DNA of 14,391 nucleotides from Candidatus Kaiserbacteria bacterium (lineage in GTDB: Bacteria > Patescibacteriota > Minisyncoccia > Phycocordibacterales > Phycocordibacteraceae): contig QIHK01000064.1 of NCBI GenBank assembly GCA_003230945.1, positions 1 through 14,391 of the forward strand, in the 5' to 3' direction. This document shows positions 1-6,643 of this stretch, piece by piece. How positions within the stretch are numbered: position 1 is the stretch's first letter; the number at the start of each line of letters is the position of its first letter. The position numbers and the translations under genes were made by a program. The notes under the pieces were generated by a model. It searched no databases. It was given only the letters and a program-made list of their open reading frames with translations, and was not told where the DNA came from.

Positions 1-10
1 TAGGTGTATC

Positions 11-430
11 TCATGATCCACGATCCATTGCTTCGTTTGCCAATGCGTCTGCATCCTTATTTTGCGCGCGCGGTACATGGGTAAATGATACATCTCCAAA
101 TGCACTGATGCCCTGCAGAAGTTTTGCGTACTGTTTTTTGAGTACAGGATTTTTTACTTTATATTCTTTATTTACTTGCTTCACAATAAGTTCACTATCA
201 AGTTTCACAATGACAGACGTGGTAGCATGTTCTGCTTTTGGCACAATTTCCATGAGCTTTGTAAAGGCGAGAATGATTGCCTCGTATTCTGCAAAATTAT
301 TTGTTTGATGACCAAGAAATTCTGAAACACTCGCAACAATATTACCCAGAGCATCGCGCACTACCGCACCAGCACCAGAAGGTCCCGGATTTCCACGCGC
401 ACCGCCGTCAGCATGAATAGAAAACTGCAT
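11..430 (-). CDS. RNase HI-family protein (RVT_3/RNase H fold)
   Basis: Small RNase H-fold protein of 139 residues, expected to cut the RNA strand of RNA-DNA hybrids in the cytoplasm. The N-terminal DGGARGNPGPSGAG motif supplies the first catalytic Asp (D8). AEYEAI gives the Glu (E48), KLDSELIVKQ the next Asp (D78), and NKDADALANEA near the C-terminus the last Asp (about D128), so the four-carboxylate site looks complete. There is no hybrid-binding domain, so it resembles the short bacterial RNase HI-like group more than E. coli RnhA. I chose the ATG at 430: the motif starts right after it, and the reading frame further upstream (to 466) encodes non-conserved residues. An extended -10-like element lies 7 bases before this ATG. 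It follows recJ by about 50 bases in the same direction, which suggests linked repair or replication roles. Fold assignment is strong; substrate preference cannot be read from sequence. Confidence 0.9.
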   Translation of the reverse strand: MQFSIHADGGARGNPGPSGAGAVVRDALGNIVASVSEFLGHQTNNFAEYEAIILAFTKLMEIVPKAEHATTSVIVKLDSELIVKQVNKEYKVKNPVLKKQYAKLLQGISAFGDVSFTHVPRAQNKDADALANEAMDRGS

Positions 431-437
431 GAGAAAT

Positions 438-446
438 ACTATATCA
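438..446 (-). promoter_or_regulatory. Extended -10 element before the RNase H gene
   Basis: On the minus strand this reads TGATATAGT, that is TGn followed by TATAGT (5 of 6 matches to TATAAT), and it ends 7 bases before the ATG at 430. No TTGACA-like -35 is seen at normal spacing, which an extended -10 can tolerate. A start 6-8 bases downstream of the hexamer would make the mRNA leaderless. Read-through from recJ is also possible. Confidence 0.4.
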
Positions 447-481
447 GTTAGCGGGCACATATACACACGCGCAATATCAAA

Positions 482-2212
482 TTAATTTACTTGAATCAAG
501 TGCAGATCAAGAATTCGCAGGCGGATTGGATATCTGTAAGAAAATGGATTGCGTTCAATATGAGCAAGAATATCCACTCGTGTATTAGAAGTGCACTGCT
601 CCGCAACTTTTGTGATTGGTTTTTTCACAAAGAAGGCAATACTCTCGATAACTTTTTTTGTTTTATTTGAACGTAAAATTATTTTTAAATGTTCTTTGCT
701 TTTGCCAAAGTGTGAAATTTCAAGCACAGACACTTCGTGCAATAGAAACACAGGTTTTGAATTCTCACGGCCGAAGGGGGAGAGTTTTTCGAGAGTGTGG
801 AGGAATGAAGTGGTCACCTCATCGATGGTGCACCGTGCATCAGCACGGAGAGTAAGATCGTCAGATTCTGATTTTGGAATTTCTTTAAAGGCATTTGATA
901 AGTGTTCCTCAAGAAAGAAAACCATATCATCTTTTACGGTGAAACCTCCTGAAGCGGCATGACCCCCGAACCGTTCGAATACATTTTTCGTTGCCTGCAT
1001 AAGCTTGAGAGCGTGTACTCCTCCGCCACTTCGTACGGAACCTTTGAGACTTTGGTTACCACCCCTTCCCCAAAGAAATACTGGTCTGCCATATTCGTCA
1101 GCGATTGTATTTGCTACGAGTCCAAGAAGTGCTGGATTCCATTCTGGATCTCCAAGAGCAATAACGCTTCGTAATTCTTCCCGTTCTTTAATTCTTGTAC
1201 GCACTGCTCGAGTGATGGCACCAGCTTTCGCTTTCCGAGAACGATTCGCCTTTTCTAAATTTTTTGCGAGAGTATCAGCTTCGTCTTCATTTTCACTTGT
1301 GAAAAGATCAAAGGCATCGCGCGGATCACTCATACGACTCGCTGCATTTACTCGTGGGGCAATCATGAAACCAATATCATCTTCGGTGAGAGTGCGTTGC
1401 TCGGTACGCATTATGCGACACATTTTCTGTAGTCCTATGCGCGGAGACTTACGCAAAACTAGTAATCCATATACCGCGAGTACACGATTTTCTCCAGTTA
1501 AAGGAACCATGTCGGCGATCGTAGCAAGTCCGACCATGTCGAGAAGCCACTTTTCCCATCCTTCGGGAACTTTTTCACGTAATACTGGTGCCACCGCGAG
1601 TGTGGCACAGACAAGTTTCCATGCGACACCTGCACCACAAAGATCTTTGAACGGGTATGTTTCATCACTTCGTGCGTTTGGATTAACTACCGCATACGCA
1701 TCGGGAAGTTTTTCTCCTGGTAAGTGGTGGTCGGTAACAATGACATCAATACCAAGTTTTTTTGCACAGGAGATTTCTGCAACATCGGTGATGCCGGAGT
1801 CGACGGTGATAATGAGCGTGACACCATTTTTAGCGAGTTTCATAATGCCGACTTCATTCATGCCGTACCCTTCATTCTGACGATGTGGAATATAGTTTTC
1901 AAAATGAGCACCAACTTTTTTTAGAAAATCATGCAAAATAATTCCTCCCGGAATACCATCGCAATCGTAATCACTCCAAACGGCGATGTGTTCATGAGTT
2001 GCAATGGCGCTTGCGAGTCGCTTAGCGGCTTTTGGCATATCCACCATTAAAAGTGGGTCATGCAAATCTTCTTCGTACGAAGGAGATAAAAATTTATCTG
2101 CTTTTTCTTTCGTATCAATCCCCCGCCGAATGAGAAGTGCTGCTGTTAAATCGTCATATGCAGAAAGCTTTTCACGGAGAGTTCTTTCAAGTGGCTCATG
2201 GAGTAAAAACAT
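482..2212 (-). CDS. recJ: Single-stranded-DNA-specific exonuclease RecJ
   Basis: RecJ degrades single-stranded DNA 5' to 3' in recombination and mismatch or base-excision repair. The 576-residue product is the usual length. The DHH-family phosphoesterase core is visible: motif I DYDCDG at 81-86, DSG at 138-140, the signature DHH at 161-163 and PRVNAASRM at about 286-294. The DHHA1 part carries GGHAASGGF at 416-424. The remaining roughly 130 residues correspond to the OB-like C-terminal domain. The Asp and His metal ligands expected for the two-metal site are present. The ATG at 2212 begins a normal RecJ N-terminus and has an extended -10-like element 9 bases upstream. It is divergent from the HIT gene and precedes the RNase H gene. 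I see no truncation or frameshift. Confidence 0.96.
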   Translation of the reverse strand: MFLLHEPLERTLREKLSAYDDLTAALLIRRGIDTKEKADKFLSPSYEEDLHDPLLMVDMPKAAKRLASAIATHEHIAVWSDYDCDGIPGGIILHDFLKKVGAHFENYIPHRQNEGYGMNEVGIMKLAKNGVTLIITVDSGITDVAEISCAKKLGIDVIVTDHHLPGEKLPDAYAVVNPNARSDETYPFKDLCGAGVAWKLVCATLAVAPVLREKVPEGWEKWLLDMVGLATIADMVPLTGENRVLAVYGLLVLRKSPRIGLQKMCRIMRTEQRTLTEDDIGFMIAPRVNAASRMSDPRDAFDLFTSENEDEADTLAKNLEKANRSRKAKAGAITRAVRTRIKEREELRSVIALGDPEWNPALLGLVANTIADEYGRPVFLWGRGGNQSLKGSVRSGGGVHALKLMQATKNVFERFGGHAASGGFTVKDDMVFFLEEHLSNAFKEIPKSESDDLTLRADARCTIDEVTTSFLHTLEKLSPFGRENSKPVFLLHEVSVLEISHFGKSKEHLKIILRSNKTKKVIESIAFFVKKPITKVAEQCTSNTRVDILAHIERNPFSYRYPIRLRILDLHLIQVN

Positions 2213-2221
2213 TACGGGCTG

Positions 2222-2230
2222 ATTATATCA
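2222..2230 (-). promoter_or_regulatory. Extended -10 promoter element of recJ
   Basis: The minus strand reads TGATATAAT: a consensus TATAAT (2222-2227) with the TGn extension. It ends 9 bases before the recJ ATG, so transcription would begin within a few bases of the start codon. No -35 match was found at 16-18 bases. The element sits inside a short perfect dyad, CTGAT-TAT-ATCAG (2219-2231), which could be an operator or chance. Confidence 0.5.
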
Positions 2231-2244
2231 GAGGTCATATACGG

Positions 2245-2250
2245 TATGCT
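2245..2250 (+). promoter_or_regulatory. Possible -10 element of the HIT gene
   Basis: TATGCT (4 of 6 matches to TATAAT) ends 8 bases before the HIT ATG at 2259, the same short spacing seen before other genes here. There is no clear -35. The recJ and HIT promoters must both fit in the 46-base divergent gap, so they probably overlap. Confidence 0.25.
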
Positions 2251-2258
2251 GTTTATAT

Positions 2259-2672
2259 ATGGAAGACACTATTTTCGGGAAAATAATTCGTCATGAGATT
2301 CCCTCTCATATTATCTATGAAGACTCTGACACACTCGCGTTTCTTGATATTAAACCTATAAGTGCTGGGCATACTCTCGTCCTTCCTAAGAAGGCATCAC
2401 GGAATCTATTCGATATTAATGAAGAAAGTGCAGCGGCACTTATGCGTACTATTCGTATCGTTACGAAGGCAGTAAAAGCGGTGACGAATGCCGATGGCAT
2501 TAATGTAAGTATTAATAATGAATCTGCTGCAGGACAAATTATATTTCATACACATGCACACATCATTCCTCGATTTAAAGAGGATGGTTTAAAAAATTGG
2601 AATCGGGACTTTTCTTATAAAGATGGAGAAGCTATTGATATCGCAGAAAAGATTCGTAGAAACCTATTGTAA
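2259..2672 (+). CDS. HIT-family (histidine triad) hydrolase
   Basis: HIT proteins are small dimeric nucleotide hydrolases or transferases; the HinT-like branch splits aminoacyl- or phosphoramidate-linked AMP. The 137-residue product has the triad motif HTHAHIIPR (H97, H99, H101) and the upstream GHTLVLPKK and INVSINNESAAGQ segments typical of the HinT-like branch. HinT proteins with structural zinc begin with a CxxC pattern (CIFCKI-like). Here the equivalent stretch is DTIFGKI, so both cysteines are gone and the zinc site is probably absent. The gene lies alone on the plus strand, divergent from recJ, and ends only 4 bases before the converging pgk stop codon. The family call is firm; the physiological substrate is unknown. 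Confidence 0.93.
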   Translation: MEDTIFGKIIRHEIPSHIIYEDSDTLAFLDIKPISAGHTLVLPKKASRNLFDINEESAAALMRTIRIVTKAVKAVTNADGINVSINNESAAGQIIFHTHAHIIPRFKEDGLKNWNRDFSYKDGEAIDIAEKIRRNLL

Positions 2673-2676
2673 ATAT

Positions 2677-3834
2677 CTACTGCTCATTAAGTACTTCGAT
2701 ACCAGGAAGTGTTCCTTGCGAGAGAAATTCGAGCATGGCACCTCCCCCAGTCGAAACAAATGAAAAATGTGACATAAGATTTAAATTCTCAATAGAGGCA
2801 ATAGTATCGCCACCTCCTACAACAGAGTGACCTCTACTTGAAGCAATAGCACGAGCTAGTGAATTGGTTGCATCTATAAATCCATGTTCATAATTCCCCA
2901 AAGGACCATTCCAGAGAATTGATTTTGCTTTTTGCACTAATCCTTCTAAGGAAGCAATCGTTTCGGGACCATGATCGAGAATAACTTCATCTGGTTGTAT
3001 ATCTGCATTCTTAGTAACACGCGCCTGCTCTCGTGCATTTGGTGCTGTCGCCACACCTTGATGCACCACAAGGGAATCGGTGGGAATGATAAGTTTTGGA
3101 TTCGCGAGAAGTGCAGATACCTTGTGGGTATCAACGTTTGAGACAAGTGAGGCGCCAACTGATGTACCAGACTCTTTTAGGAAATCATTTGCAAGAGCAC
3201 CACCAACAAAAACATGGTCATAGGTTTCCAAAAGTCGGTTGAGAACTTTTTCCTTAGTATTAAATTTTGCCCCGCCGATAATAGCAATTGATGGATGTTT
3301 TGGTGACAATGCTTTCGTAAGAGCTTCAATTTCTTGTGTAAGTAAAAGTCCAGCATACGATGGTAATAATTTCGGTACTCTTACAATTGAAGCATGCTTG
3401 CGGTGGCACGTATCAAAAGAATCTTCAACAAACACATCGGCAAGGGAGGCAAGCTCTTTTGCAAATGCCAGGTCATTATTTTTCTCACCAGTATGGCGAC
3501 GTAAATTTTCGAGTACAATAATATGTCCAGGTGCAAGATCACGTATGGCACTTCTGACCCGCACCCCGATAGTTTCGGGGAAAAAAGAAACATTGGTTAT
3601 AAATTGTTTGAGCGCTTCGGCAATGGGAGCAAGAGTCTCAGTCCCCTCTCCCCCAATGTGACTTATAACGATTACTTTGGCACCGCGATCTGCCAAAAAT
3701 CGTAGAGTTTGCACAGTTCGTTGTAGTCGAAAGGTATCAACAACAACACCATTTTGGACGGGTTCATTGAGAGGAGCGCGCACAAGTATGGGTATATTCT
3801 CAAAAATAGGAATTTCGTGAATAGAACGCACCAT
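2677..3834 (-). CDS. pgk: Phosphoglycerate kinase, with divergent 3-phosphoglycerate site
   Basis: Phosphoglycerate kinase makes ATP from 1,3-bisphosphoglycerate in lower glycolysis. The 385 residues are close to the usual 390-400. The nucleotide-binding half looks normal: GGAKFNTK at 187-194 with both lysines, WNGPLGNYE at 308-316, GGGDT at 340-344 and STGGGA at 361-366. In the N-terminal substrate half, R36, H59, R112 and R145 are kept, but two usually invariant positions are changed. The RVDxN motif reads RAPLN, so Asp becomes Pro21, and the SHLGRP motif reads SHIGGE, so the 3-phosphoglycerate-contacting Arg becomes Gly62. This may be a lineage variant or reflect altered affinity. It starts 5 bases after tpiA ends and has no Shine-Dalgarno motif, so it is almost certainly co-transcribed with tpiA. 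Confidence 0.93.
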   Translation of the reverse strand: MVRSIHEIPIFENIPILVRAPLNEPVQNGVVVDTFRLQRTVQTLRFLADRGAKVIVISHIGGEGTETLAPIAEALKQFITNVSFFPETIGVRVRSAIRDLAPGHIIVLENLRRHTGEKNNDLAFAKELASLADVFVEDSFDTCHRKHASIVRVPKLLPSYAGLLLTQEIEALTKALSPKHPSIAIIGGAKFNTKEKVLNRLLETYDHVFVGGALANDFLKESGTSVGASLVSNVDTHKVSALLANPKLIIPTDSLVVHQGVATAPNAREQARVTKNADIQPDEVILDHGPETIASLEGLVQKAKSILWNGPLGNYEHGFIDATNSLARAIASSRGHSVVGGGDTIASIENLNLMSHFSFVSTGGGAMLEFLSQGTLPGIEVLNEQ

Positions 3835-3839
3835 ACTAA

Positions 3840-4583
3840 TTACATTATTTTCTTTACAAGAGCGGAGAACAATAATGGGTCCACTGAAGCATGACCGACA
3901 AGGAAACCATTAATTCCAGAATCAATTTCAAGTTCATATGCTCCTTTAGCTTCTACTGATCCGCCATATAACACTTGCGTTCGAGTTGCATTTTTCCCAG
4001 GCAAGAGTTCAGTAAGTATTTTACGAATATAAAGCACCATTTCAGCTAAGTCAGAAGGATGGATAGCTTCTGAAGCAGTTTTTCCAATCGCCCAAATAGG
4101 TTCGTATGCAATAATGATTTTTCCGCGCTCTTTAGGGGTTAGCTCTTCAAGCGCCGTACTAATTTCCGTTCGTATGAATGAGAGATAACGTCCTTCTTCA
4201 TCACGTTCTTGTTCACCGACACAGAGTATCGGCGTGAGTCCGTGAGCGAGTGCATGAGCGAGTTTTGTTGCGGTAGAGTCGTTTGTTTCTCCTTTAGCTC
4301 TTCGTTCAGAGTGACCGATAATGGCATAGGTGGCACCGACAGTTGCATAGACTTGAGCAGTTGATTCTCCAGTTTCTGCTCCGCCAGTTGTTATTGAAAT
4401 ATCTTGGGCTGAAAAAGCAACAGAAGATTTATTGGGTATCGCAAGGGCACCAAAGAGTGGTGCTGGGGGTGCGAGAACAATGGTATGTTTCGTAGTTTTT
4501 GCGAGTCGCTTTGCAACTACTAAAAGTTCTTTTGCTTTCGTAAGATCTTCGACATACGCTTTCCAGTTGGCAACAATAAGCAT
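3840..4583 (-). CDS. tpiA: Triosephosphate isomerase
   Basis: Interconverts dihydroxyacetone phosphate and glyceraldehyde 3-phosphate as a TIM barrel in the cytoplasm. The 247-residue product is full length. Active-site residues are present: N6 and K8 in NWK, H91 in GHSERR, and the catalytic base E161 in AYEPIWAIG. The phosphate-gripping loop 6 is unusual: after WAIG the common TGKTA reads KTA, a two-residue shortening. The phosphate-binding GGAS near 230 reads GHAS. Both changes fall around the substrate phosphate; I believe similar forms occur in related lineages but cannot confirm it here. The start is preceded by an extended -10 hexamer 6 bases upstream. It is followed after 5 bases by pgk, so the two enzymes are an operon. 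Confidence 0.95.
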   Translation of the reverse strand: MLIVANWKAYVEDLTKAKELLVVAKRLAKTTKHTIVLAPPAPLFGALAIPNKSSVAFSAQDISITTGGAETGESTAQVYATVGATYAIIGHSERRAKGETNDSTATKLAHALAHGLTPILCVGEQERDEEGRYLSFIRTEISTALEELTPKERGKIIIAYEPIWAIGKTASEAIHPSDLAEMVLYIRKILTELLPGKNATRTQVLYGGSVEAKGAYELEIDSGINGFLVGHASVDPLLFSALVKKIM

Positions 4584-4589
4584 GAATGC

Positions 4590-4598
4590 AGTATAACA
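4590..4598 (-). promoter_or_regulatory. Extended -10 element of the tpiA-pgk operon
   Basis: The minus strand reads TGTTATACT (TGn plus TATACT, 5 of 6 matches), ending 6 bases before the tpiA ATG. It lies in the 30-base gap after the pilus operon's last gene, giving the glycolytic pair its own transcription start. No -35 was recognised, and no terminator separates it from the pilus operon. Confidence 0.45.
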
Positions 4599-4613
4599 AT
4601 TTTAAGGGGAATA

Positions 4614-6041
4614 TTACTTTTGTTGCCAATCGACAAAACGATAATCAGTGGAAAGGGCGGGGGTGAATGGGGGTGGATCGTTTGCAAGTGTTCGGTCAAA
4701 TGAATCAACACGTGATGCATAACCGGAACTATAAGTTTTGCCACATCCGGAGCCAGTCCATTGTGTACCGGTGCGTTTATTGGAAATAGTTGATCCAAGG
4801 ATAGTTAACGTACCTTTTTGACTATAAGAAGGATACCAATAACAGGAATAATAATTACGACCGAACGCCCCTCCTTGCGCGACAAAAATACCATTTAATT
4901 TCATATTTTGAGGAGAATCAGGAGCAATAAGCACATTATGTCCGCTAATGAGCGTAAATCCATCTGAACCATCTGCGGAAGCATACGTGATATTTCCTTT
5001 AAGAAATGCGTCAGGGATCACTGATCCGTTGCTTGAGACATTCGCAACAATGAGGGTAACTTTAGCTGGAATCACTCCTTCAACCCAAGTATTATCTTCC
5101 ACAAAAATGAGACCACAATTTGTAGGTAAGGTGTATGTGTTATAGGTGCTCTCGTTGCGAATAAGAGAATAATCACTCTGAGAATCAGAATTATTTACTG
5201 GATATGAGTATAGTCTATATACGGAAGATACTCGTTTTACTGTTACCGTGCCGTTGCTGTTGAAAATGAGATGATACCCTCTGTGAGACGCTCGGCTAGA
5301 ACTTCTACCTGAACTATAGCGTGGCAAATAAATACCAGAGGCTTGAGCAGTGGTTTTAAGGGATTGGAAATTTGCCGCTATACCAGCAAAGTCAACTTGA
5401 GGCGTTGGGTACGACCAAAGAGATTGATTTGTTCCGCTACCAAAGACACCTGGAACAGTTTTATTATAATAACAACCGAAATTGGAGGTACAGGTCCAGC
5501 TCGATAATGAACTAGAGACTGGCGCATTTGCGGTGCCGTCCATGCGCAGGCCACCATTTGAATGATATGGGCCATTAATGATACGATCGGCGCCGGCCCA
5601 AACACTATCATTTACGATATAAGAGTATGCAGCCACCGACGGACGCGCATAACGCGCAACAAGTGTTTGAGGTTGAGAAGCATCATCAGCCGCAGTGCCT
5701 ACTGAAGTGAGGTCGATAGAGGTTGTTTGACCGCATGCTATGTTTGCAGCAATAGTGAGTGTCGCAGTGCCTGCGGTACCGCCAGAAGGATCAGGGATAG
5801 AAACGGCATACGGACCAGCACTACCAGTACCGTTCTGAAGATCTTGTGGAAAATGAGCAAGATGCCAACGGTAGTATTCGAGTCCAGCCTCAGCGACGGA
5901 GAAGGCCTCGGTTCGTACCCGTGTTGCATCTTCGATACGATTTTGTGTGAGTACGTAGCTAGAGAGTGCCGTAAGTACTGCAAGAAAAATGCCGCCAAAT
6001 ACGATTACGAGTAATACAATAGATCCGCGAGAATATTTCAT
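4614..6041 (-). CDS. PilX/GspK-like minor pilin-like surface protein
   Basis: Protein of 475 residues with one N-terminal hydrophobic helix (about residues 7-30) after the short leader MKYSRG, then a long Ser/Thr/Gly-rich exported region. The helix start RGSIVLLV has no Glu at position +5 of a processed pilin, a hallmark of the GspK/PilX class. The AEAGLEYYRWHLAHFPQ segment (about 50-66) matches the PilX N-terminal region. The rest has beta-rich, repeat-like sections such as FLKGNITYASADGSDG and LNGIFVAQGGAFG, and six cysteines (103, 184, 190, 309, 400, 433) that could form disulfides outside the cell. It ends with YRFVDWQQK. Its ATG overlaps the TGA of the upstream pilin gene (ATGA), indicating translational coupling. 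Role in a pilus tip or initiation complex is inferred from class and order; ligand unknown. Confidence 0.75.
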   Translation of the reverse strand: MKYSRGSIVLLVIVFGGIFLAVLTALSSYVLTQNRIEDATRVRTEAFSVAEAGLEYYRWHLAHFPQDLQNGTGSAGPYAVSIPDPSGGTAGTATLTIAANIACGQTTSIDLTSVGTAADDASQPQTLVARYARPSVAAYSYIVNDSVWAGADRIINGPYHSNGGLRMDGTANAPVSSSLSSWTCTSNFGCYYNKTVPGVFGSGTNQSLWSYPTPQVDFAGIAANFQSLKTTAQASGIYLPRYSSGRSSSRASHRGYHLIFNSNGTVTVKRVSSVYRLYSYPVNNSDSQSDYSLIRNESTYNTYTLPTNCGLIFVEDNTWVEGVIPAKVTLIVANVSSNGSVIPDAFLKGNITYASADGSDGFTLISGHNVLIAPDSPQNMKLNGIFVAQGGAFGRNYYSCYWYPSYSQKGTLTILGSTISNKRTGTQWTGSGCGKTYSSGYASRVDSFDRTLANDPPPFTPALSTDYRFVDWQQK

Positions 6042-6640
6042 AAGATGCCGGCGTCATGTAAATTACGGAGTGTGGCACTTCCAGAAAGTGTATAGATATT
6101 TGGTGCGCGCTCAGGATTTACATCGGTGAGTACATTAATATGGACTGAAGTAATATCAGAAATATTAATTGGATTAGTAAGTAACATACCGTTTGTATCA
6201 TAAAACGTGAAGAGTGCTGAAGTGCCGTTTCTTATATTGTTGACAACAAGTGTTGTTGTTTCAGGTTGACCTGCGTACGACGGAGGATTTCCAGCTGGCT
6301 CTGTTGTTCCACGATACAACGTTGTACCAGATAAGTAGTACCGTACTTTTTCAATTGAAATATTCGTATTAATATTTGCATAGAATGTAATACTTGACGT
6401 CGCTACTGTTTGAATAGGATATGAACCATCTGAACCGTACGATGCTTCGCGCAAGTCGCGCATGGCATTTTCAATACTACGTCGGGCACTTGAAACTGCT
6501 TGTGATTGCTCGAGGGTGTATGTATTTGTTTTATAGAAATACTGAATAAGACTACCAAGAGCAAGAAAAACGAATGCGGTGAGTGCTACCGTCACAATTG
6601 TTTCGATGAGAGTTAGACCTCGTGGAAGAAATGGTCTCAT
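6038..6640 (-). CDS. PilW/GspJ-like minor prepilin
   Basis: Type IV prepilin-like protein of 200 residues. The leader MRPFLPRG is followed by the prepilin peptidase site G|LTLIE, with Glu at +5, and a hydrophobic helix to about residue 30. A SARRSIENAMRDLREA stretch then leads into a beta-rich domain (SITFYANI, VRYYLSGTTLYRGT, LTDVNPERAPNIYTLSGSATLRNL). This architecture resembles the PilW/GspJ class of minor pilins. It would be processed by prepilin peptidase at the membrane and inserted at the pilus or pseudopilus tip. It starts 3 bases after the stop of the large PilV-like gene and overlaps the next gene by 4 bases, so it is the middle of a three-gene minor pilin block. Prepilin assignment is strong; the J/W subclass is inferred from length and position. 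Confidence 0.82.
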   Translation of the reverse strand: MRPFLPRGLTLIETIVTVALTAFVFLALGSLIQYFYKTNTYTLEQSQAVSSARRSIENAMRDLREASYGSDGSYPIQTVATSSITFYANINTNISIEKVRYYLSGTTLYRGTTEPAGNPPSYAGQPETTTLVVNNIRNGTSALFTFYDTNGMLLTNPINISDITSVHINVLTDVNPERAPNIYTLSGSATLRNLHDAGIL

Positions 6641-6643
6641 AGT

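Noticed and set aside
1005..1880. Plus-strand open frame of 291 codons opposite recJ
   Set aside because: It lies entirely antisense to the well-conserved recJ coding sequence, its translation has low-complexity Ser/Arg/Pro composition and no recognisable motif, and no promoter or start context supports it.
3239..3661. Plus-strand open frame of 140 codons opposite pgk
   Set aside because: Antisense shadow of pgk, whose motifs are clear over the same bases.
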